A DNA stretch of 64,000 bases from Arsenicibacter sp965247375. Lineage in GTDB: Bacteria > Bacteroidota > Bacteroidia > Cytophagales > Spirosomataceae. This document shows, one piece after another, positions 59,692 through 64,000 of this stretch. The stretch lies in assembly GCA_965247375.1 (NCBI GenBank), contig CBDFHU010000071.1:1-64000 (forward strand), given 5' to 3'. Below the pieces are notes generated by a model, which did not search any database, was not told the DNA's origin, and saw only the letters and a list, made by a program, of their open reading frames with translations. Numbering within the stretch: the first letter of the stretch is position 1; each line of letters starts with the position of its first letter. Made by a program: the position numbers and the translations under genes.

Positions 59692-61080
59692 ATGATTCAG
59701 ATTAACGACAACCTTCAACCCGCCGACCTTTCTTCAAAAATAGCCCGGCTCTGGGAGCTTTCGGCCCAAAAAATCCGCCTGATTGATACGGAGTATGATA
59801 CGGCCAAAGGCTCACCGGTTTTCACTGCGGCCGGTAAATACACCACCCGCGGCTGGACCGAATGGACGCAGGGCTTTCAGTATGGTTCATCTATCCTGCA
59901 ATTCGATGCTACCGGCGACAGTTATTTTCTGGAACAGGGACGCCGGCAGACGGTTCAGGCGATGGCCCCGCACGTCAGCCATATCGGGGTGCACGACCAC
60001 GGTTTTAACAATGTCAGTACCTACGGTAACCTGCTGCGGCTCATGCGCGAAGGCCGCATTCCGCATCAGGAATGGGAACAGCATTTCTATGAGCTGGCCC
60101 TGAAAATTTCGGGGGCCGTGCAGGCAAGTCGCTGGACATCCATTAAAAACGGTGGCTTTATTCACTCCTTCAACGGCCCGCATTCGTTGTTTGTGGATAC
60201 CATCCGGTCGTGCCGGGCGCTGGTGGTGAGCCATAGTCTGGGACATGTGTTTCAGGCGGAGAACGACGCCCGTATCAACCTGCTCGACCGCGCGCTGCAA
60301 CACATAAAAGCAACAGCCGACTATTCGGTATTCTACGGCGAAGGCCGCGACAGCTATGACCTTTGGGGACGGACCGCCCACGAAAGCGTTTTTAACACCA
60401 AAGACGGCAACTTCCGCTGTCCCAACTCCCAGCAGGGCTACACCGGTTTTTCGACATGGACCCGTGGCCTGGCCTGGGCCATGTGCGGCTTTCCCGAGCA
60501 GCTCGAATACCTGGCCACACTGCCCGACAATGAACTCGAACCGTTTGGCGGCCGCGAGGTAGTTGAAGCCCCGATGCTGAAAGCCGCAAAAGCTACCTGC
60601 GATTTTTATATTGAATACACGCCGACTGACGGCATTCCATACTGGGATACTGGTGCTCCTGCCCTGCACCTGCTCGGTGATTACCTTGACCGCCCTGCCG
60701 ACCCGTTCAATGCTTATGAACCCGTTGACAGTTCGGCCGCTGCAATCGGTGCTCAGGGACTCCTGCGCCTTGGTAATTACCTGACCGGCAAAGGGGAGTC
60801 GGATACTGGTCGTCGGTACATGCAGGCCGGTTTCACCGTGTTGAATACCTTGCTCGACGAGCCGTATCTGAGCACCGACCCAACCCATCAGGGACTATTG
60901 CTGCACTCAATTTACCACCGTCCGAATGGTTGGGACTATGTACCGGCCGGCAGCCCGATCCCGTATGGAGAATCAAGCATGTGGGGCGATTACCACCTGC
61001 GCGAAGTGGCACTTTATGTGCAGCGACTGACCGATTTAACCCAACCGTACTATACATTCTTCAACTGCTTGCTACGATGA
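59692..61080 (+). CDS. GH88-like unsaturated uronyl hydrolase
   Basis: 462 residues with the helical alpha/alpha-barrel features of GH88 enzymes: RGWTEWTQGFQYGSSILQFDATGD, VHDHGFNNVSTYGNLLRLM, YTGFSTWTRGLAWAMCGFPEQLEYL and SSMWGDYHLREVALYVQRL near the C-terminus. GH88 enzymes hydrate the double bond of unsaturated uronyl residues left by polysaccharide lyases. There is no signal peptide, so it acts in the cytoplasm on imported oligosaccharides. Its stop codon overlaps the start of the next gene (ATGA), and three oxidoreductase genes follow on the same strand, so it opens a carbohydrate catabolic operon. The family call is by motif memory. Confidence 0.8.
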   Translation: MIQINDNLQPADLSSKIARLWELSAQKIRLIDTEYDTAKGSPVFTAAGKYTTRGWTEWTQGFQYGSSILQFDATGDSYFLEQGRRQTVQAMAPHVSHIGVHDHGFNNVSTYGNLLRLMREGRIPHQEWEQHFYELALKISGAVQASRWTSIKNGGFIHSFNGPHSLFVDTIRSCRALVVSHSLGHVFQAENDARINLLDRALQHIKATADYSVFYGEGRDSYDLWGRTAHESVFNTKDGNFRCPNSQQGYTGFSTWTRGLAWAMCGFPEQLEYLATLPDNELEPFGGREVVEAPMLKAAKATCDFYIEYTPTDGIPYWDTGAPALHLLGDYLDRPADPFNAYEPVDSSAAAIGAQGLLRLGNYLTGKGESDTGRRYMQAGFTVLNTLLDEPYLSTDPTHQGLLLHSIYHRPNGWDYVPAGSPIPYGESSMWGDYHLREVALYVQRLTDLTQPYYTFFNCLLR

Positions 61081-62522
61081 GCGAAAAATACAAGCCCCGC
61101 TTTCCGCGCATGGCACAGCTGAAAACGGCCGGTGACCTGCGGAACTACCTGCAGACCAACCAGATCGATCTGCCGTTTGATGATTCCTTACTGCCTGCCG
61201 GAGAAAGCCTGTTCCGGAAGCCGATTCACCTTAAATCGGGCAAAACCATTGGCAACAGCCTGTGCATTCTGCCAATGGAAGGCTGGGACGGCACCCTCGA
61301 CGGCCGGCCGTCTGCTTTCACCCGCAACCGCTGGCGCAAATTTGCCGTCAGCGGTGCCAAGCTGCTCTTTGGTTGCGAAGCCGTTGCTGTCTGTCATTCC
61401 GGCAAGGCCAACCCCAATCAGCTGGTGCTGAATACCGACACTTTTGACGATTTTGTGGCCTTACGCGAGTTGCTGCTGACTGAACACGCCGCTACCTTCG
61501 GCAAGACCGATGATCTGCTGATCGGCCTTCAGCTGACCCACTCCGGTCGGTTCTGTAAACCACACAGCCATAAGCAGTTTGAACCGAAAATTCTGTACAG
61601 CCATCCGTTTCTAAACAGCAAATTTGGTATGTCGCAGGACTATCCGACGCTGACCGACGAGGACATCGACGGCATCATTCAGCAGTATATTGCGGCAGCC
61701 GTACTGGCGCAAAAGGCCGGATATGATTTCGTGGATGTGAAACACTGCCACGGTTACCTGGGTCACGAGTTCCTGAGTGCCGTTGACCGTGAAGGCCGGT
61801 ACGGGGGTTCGTTTGAGAACCGCACCCGGTATCTGCGCAGCATTGTGGCCGGTATCCGGGAGGCCGCCCCCGGTCTGGGTATTGGTGTCCGGCTGAGTGC
61901 CTTTGACTTTCTGCCGTTTAAAAAAGGAACCGACGGTCAGGGTATTCCCGAACCGGCGGAGACGTATCCGTACGCTTTCGGTGGCCATGAAAACGGACAG
62001 AGCCTTGACCTGACCGAAACGAAGGCGTTTCTGGCCCTGCTGCAATCGCTGGACATTGAACTGGTTTGTATTACCGGAGGCAGCCCCTACTACAATCCGC
62101 ACCTGATGCGGCCGGCCCTGTTCCCGCCTTCCGACGGCTACCTGCCGCCGGAAGACCCGCTCATCGGCGTGAAGCGGCAGATCGACGTAACGCATGCCCT
62201 GAAACAAGCTTTCCCCGAACTGATTATTATCGGTTCCGGCTATTCATACCTGCAGGAGTGGCTGCCGAACGTAGCGCAGTATGTGCTCCGCAACGGCATG
62301 GCCGACAGCATCGGTTTCGGACGAATGGTACTCTCCTACCCGACCATGCCGGCCGATATGACCGAAGGTAAAACGCTGACGCGGAACCTGATTTGCCGCA
62401 CGTTTTCTGATTGCACGACGGCTCCGCGAAACGGTATCATTTCCGGCTGTTATCCGCTCGACCCCCTGTACAAGAAAAGTCCGGAGGCTGAACAGTTAAA
62501 AGTGGTCAAAGACAGCCTGTAA
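61077..62522 (+). CDS. NADH:flavin oxidoreductase, old yellow enzyme family
   Basis: 481 residues from the ATG at 61077-61079, overlapping the previous stop by 4 bases (ATGA). The FMN-binding barrel is visible: LCILPMEGWDGTLDGRPSAFTRNRW, GLQLTHSGRFCKPHS, DFVDVKHCHGYLGHEFLSAVDREGRYGGSFENRTRYLRSIV, IGVRLSAFDF and the late phosphate-binding NGMADSIGFGRMVLSYP. It is somewhat longer than typical family members (about 360-400). The two His in KHCHGYL occupy the substrate-binding spot. Translational coupling with the GH88-like gene suggests a role in reducing a sugar-derived enone. That is inferred. Confidence 0.9.
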   Translation: MSEKYKPRFPRMAQLKTAGDLRNYLQTNQIDLPFDDSLLPAGESLFRKPIHLKSGKTIGNSLCILPMEGWDGTLDGRPSAFTRNRWRKFAVSGAKLLFGCEAVAVCHSGKANPNQLVLNTDTFDDFVALRELLLTEHAATFGKTDDLLIGLQLTHSGRFCKPHSHKQFEPKILYSHPFLNSKFGMSQDYPTLTDEDIDGIIQQYIAAAVLAQKAGYDFVDVKHCHGYLGHEFLSAVDREGRYGGSFENRTRYLRSIVAGIREAAPGLGIGVRLSAFDFLPFKKGTDGQGIPEPAETYPYAFGGHENGQSLDLTETKAFLALLQSLDIELVCITGGSPYYNPHLMRPALFPPSDGYLPPEDPLIGVKRQIDVTHALKQAFPELIIIGSGYSYLQEWLPNVAQYVLRNGMADSIGFGRMVLSYPTMPADMTEGKTLTRNLICRTFSDCTTAPRNGIISGCYPLDPLYKKSPEAEQLKVVKDSL

Positions 62523-62528
62523 CCGGAT

Positions 62529-63299
62529 ATGAAACCAATTGCCTTAATCACAGGCGGAAGCCGCGGAATCGGCTTTGGCATTGCCCGACACCTTGCCAAA
62601 GCCGGTTTCGACCTGGCCATCAACGGCGTCAGGTCCGAAGCAGCCATACCGGAACCCCTGGCCACCCTGCGCAGCCTCGGTGCGGAGGTTTTGTACTGCC
62701 AGGGTGATATTGCCTCGGCCGATGACCGCCGCCGTATACTCGCCGCCGTTCTGGAGCGATTCGGACAGATAAACGTACTGGTCAATAATGCCGGCGTAGC
62801 CCCGAAGGAGCGCCGCGACATTCTGGAAGCCACCGAAGAAAGTTTTGCCTATGTGGTCACAACAAATCTTCAGGGGCCTTACTTCCTGACACAAGCAGTT
62901 GCTAACCAATTGATTGCCCAAAAACAGGCCGATCCGTCTTTCTGGGGTTGTATCATCAATGTGTCGTCAATCTCGGCCACGGTAGCATCGGTCAACCGCG
63001 GGGAGTACTGCGTGGCGAAGGCCGGTGTCAGTATGGCAACCCAACTCTTTGCGGTCCGGCTCGGCGAATACGATATTCCGGTCTACGAAGTGCGGCCCGG
63101 CATTATCCGGACCGATATGACCGCCGGGGTCACGGACAAGTATAACCGGCTGATTGAAGACGGACTCTGTCTGCAAAAGCGGTGGGGTCTTCCGGATGAT
63201 GTAGGCAGGGCCGTAGCAGCGTTGGCGAAAGGCGATTTCCCCTACTCAACCGGACAGGTCATCCTGGTCGATGGCGGGCTGACCACCTCACGGTTATGA
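62529..63299 (+). CDS. Short-chain dehydrogenase/reductase
   Basis: 256 residues with the classical SDR pattern: GGSRGIGFGIA (cofactor-binding Gly-rich loop), NVLVNNAGVAP, NVSSISATVASVNRGEYCVAKAG with catalytic Ser, Tyr and Lys (YxxxK), and VYEVRPGIIRTDM. The product resembles 3-ketoacyl-ACP reductase and sugar dehydrogenases. The context (a GH88-like and an OYE gene upstream, Gfo/Idh/MocA gene downstream) favours a sugar or uronate derivative as substrate. It starts 6 bases after the OYE stop, so it is part of the same operon. Confidence 0.93.
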   Translation: MKPIALITGGSRGIGFGIARHLAKAGFDLAINGVRSEAAIPEPLATLRSLGAEVLYCQGDIASADDRRRILAAVLERFGQINVLVNNAGVAPKERRDILEATEESFAYVVTTNLQGPYFLTQAVANQLIAQKQADPSFWGCIINVSSISATVASVNRGEYCVAKAGVSMATQLFAVRLGEYDIPVYEVRPGIIRTDMTAGVTDKYNRLIEDGLCLQKRWGLPDDVGRAVAALAKGDFPYSTGQVILVDGGLTTSRL

Positions 63300-63391
63300 T
63301 TTTCATAAATCAGGTTACAAATACACGTTAGTTCCTGATTGTCTTTTGCTTTTGACTACGTGACAATTTACTCTTAAACCTTAATTCACGT

Positions 63392-64000
63392 ATGAAGAGT
63401 ACCCAAGAATCTCGCCGGGACTTCCTTAAAACGGCAGCTACGGGCTCCCTGGCCGTCATGGGAATGCCGACGATTATTCCGGCCCATGCCTTCGGGGCCA
63501 ACGACCGCGTCAGAGTGGCCGTAATCGGAGTCAATGGACGCGGGAAAGACCACATTTCAGGTTTTTCACGGCTCAAAGATGTCGAAGTCGTTACCCTTTG
63601 CGATGTCGATAAGGCAGTTGCCGCCGAGCGCGCTGCCGACTTTGAAAAAACGTATAACCGCAAAGTACATACGGAGCAGGACCTGCGCCGGGTGTACGAA
63701 GACAAAAATATTGACGCCGTCAGTATTGCTACCCCGAATCACTGGCATGCGCTGGCAGCGATCTGGGCATGTCAGGCCGGCAAGGATGTGTACGTCGAAA
63801 AGCCGGGGGCGCATAACCTCTACGAAGGCCGGAAACTGGTTGAAGCCGCCACGAAATACAACCGCATTGTTCAGCACGGCGTTCAGCTGCGTAGCTCGGT
63901 AGCCATTCAGGAGGCCATTAAACACCTCCGCGACGGCCTGATCGGCAAGGTCTACATGGCCCGTGGTCTTGTCTTTAAATGGCGTCCCGATATCGGGAAT
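63392..64000 (+). CDS. Gfo/Idh/MocA family oxidoreductase (C-terminus beyond window)
   Basis: 203 residues are visible, in frame to the right edge. The N-terminus MKSTQESRRDFLKTAATGSL is a twin-arginine export signal (RRDFLK) with a hydrophobic stretch to PAHAFG, so it is exported to the periplasm. The Rossmann fold follows: RVAVIGVNGRGKDHISGF, VVTLCDVDKA, DAVSIATPNHWHALAAIWACQAGKDVYVEKPGAHNLYEGRKLVEAA with the EKP motif. These enzymes oxidise sugars or inositols with a bound NAD(P). The exported type is frequent in Spirosoma-like Bacteroidota. It lies 92 bases after the SDR gene on the same strand. Confidence 0.94.
   Translation, partial: MKSTQESRRDFLKTAATGSLAVMGMPTIIPAHAFGANDRVRVAVIGVNGRGKDHISGFSRLKDVEVVTLCDVDKAVAAERAADFEKTYNRKVHTEQDLRRVYEDKNIDAVSIATPNHWHALAAIWACQAGKDVYVEKPGAHNLYEGRKLVEAATKYNRIVQHGVQLRSSVAIQEAIKHLRDGLIGKVYMARGLVFKWRPDIGN

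Noticed and set aside
59887..60888. 333-codon minus-strand frame opposite the GH88-like gene
   Set aside because: It is an antisense shadow of a gene with clear family motifs and no ribosome site.
60930..61076. N-terminal extension of the old yellow enzyme frame
   Set aside because: It overlaps the GH88-like gene in another frame; the ATG at 61077 with ATGA overlap is the natural start.

Overview
The window is a chromosomal segment of a Bacteroidota bacterium, most likely a Cytophagales member of the Spirosoma type. This is inferred from gene content (DUF1501/DUF1800 pair, CsbD, DUF2911, a split two-gene transketolase, the Bacteroidota-type ECF sigma factor), from weak Shine-Dalgarno sequences before most genes, and from a base composition near 50% GC in the core regions. 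No rRNA, tRNA or CRISPR array was found.

Left core (1-1701): the 3'-truncated end of a GNAT acetyltransferase and mnmA, both on the minus strand. Integrated element (1702-36167, about 34.5 kb): it is bounded by an 18-bp direct repeat and inserted 15 bp upstream of the mnmA start codon. At its left end lies a Bacteroidota-type tyrosine integrase and at its right end a small HTH (excisionase-like) gene. A 22-bp repeat sits just inside each end. The element carries a coupling ATPase, a membrane partner and a MobF relaxase-helicase (6.3-11.5 kb) but no mating-pair or type IV secretion genes, so it looks like an integrative mobilizable element rather than a self-transmissible one. A second block on the minus strand (12-19.3 kb) holds a small plasmid-type protein, an ArdC-like antirestriction protein, a RadC-like protein, a frameshifted primase, an excisionase, an IS21-family insertion sequence and a second (P4-type) integrase. 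This suggests two elements nested or fused.

The cargo (19.7-34 kb) reads as a defence island. It has a 1272-residue STAND-type NTPase with an N-terminal nuclease-like domain, a DUF1016/YhcG nuclease, a compact cluster of serine recombinase, short Cys-containing peptide, radical SAM/SPASM enzyme and membrane-anchored protein (a candidate RiPP system), a decayed IS256-type element, and an overlapping gene pair made of an MmeI-like restriction-modification enzyme and a RloC/PrrC-like anticodon-nuclease candidate. Several cargo genes are clearly richer in A+T than the core.

Right core (36168-64000): a TrpF-like protein without the catalytic Cys; PspC and toast-rack membrane proteins; an ECF sigma factor with a membrane protein and a periplasmic LTXXQ-like protein; and a transketolase operon interrupted by an AAA ATPase plus TOPRIM pair. 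Then come a Bcp peroxiredoxin, M23 and M48 peptidases, a fumarylacetoacetase-family enzyme, sucC, a LolD-like ATPase, CsbD, the DUF1501/DUF1800 pair, a formylglycine-generating-enzyme-like lipoprotein, an intradiol dioxygenase, a pirin-like cupin, a YgiQ radical SAM protein and DUF2911. The window ends with a carbohydrate catabolic run (GH88-like hydrolase, old-yellow-enzyme oxidoreductase, SDR, Gfo/Idh/MocA oxidoreductase) that continues past the right edge.
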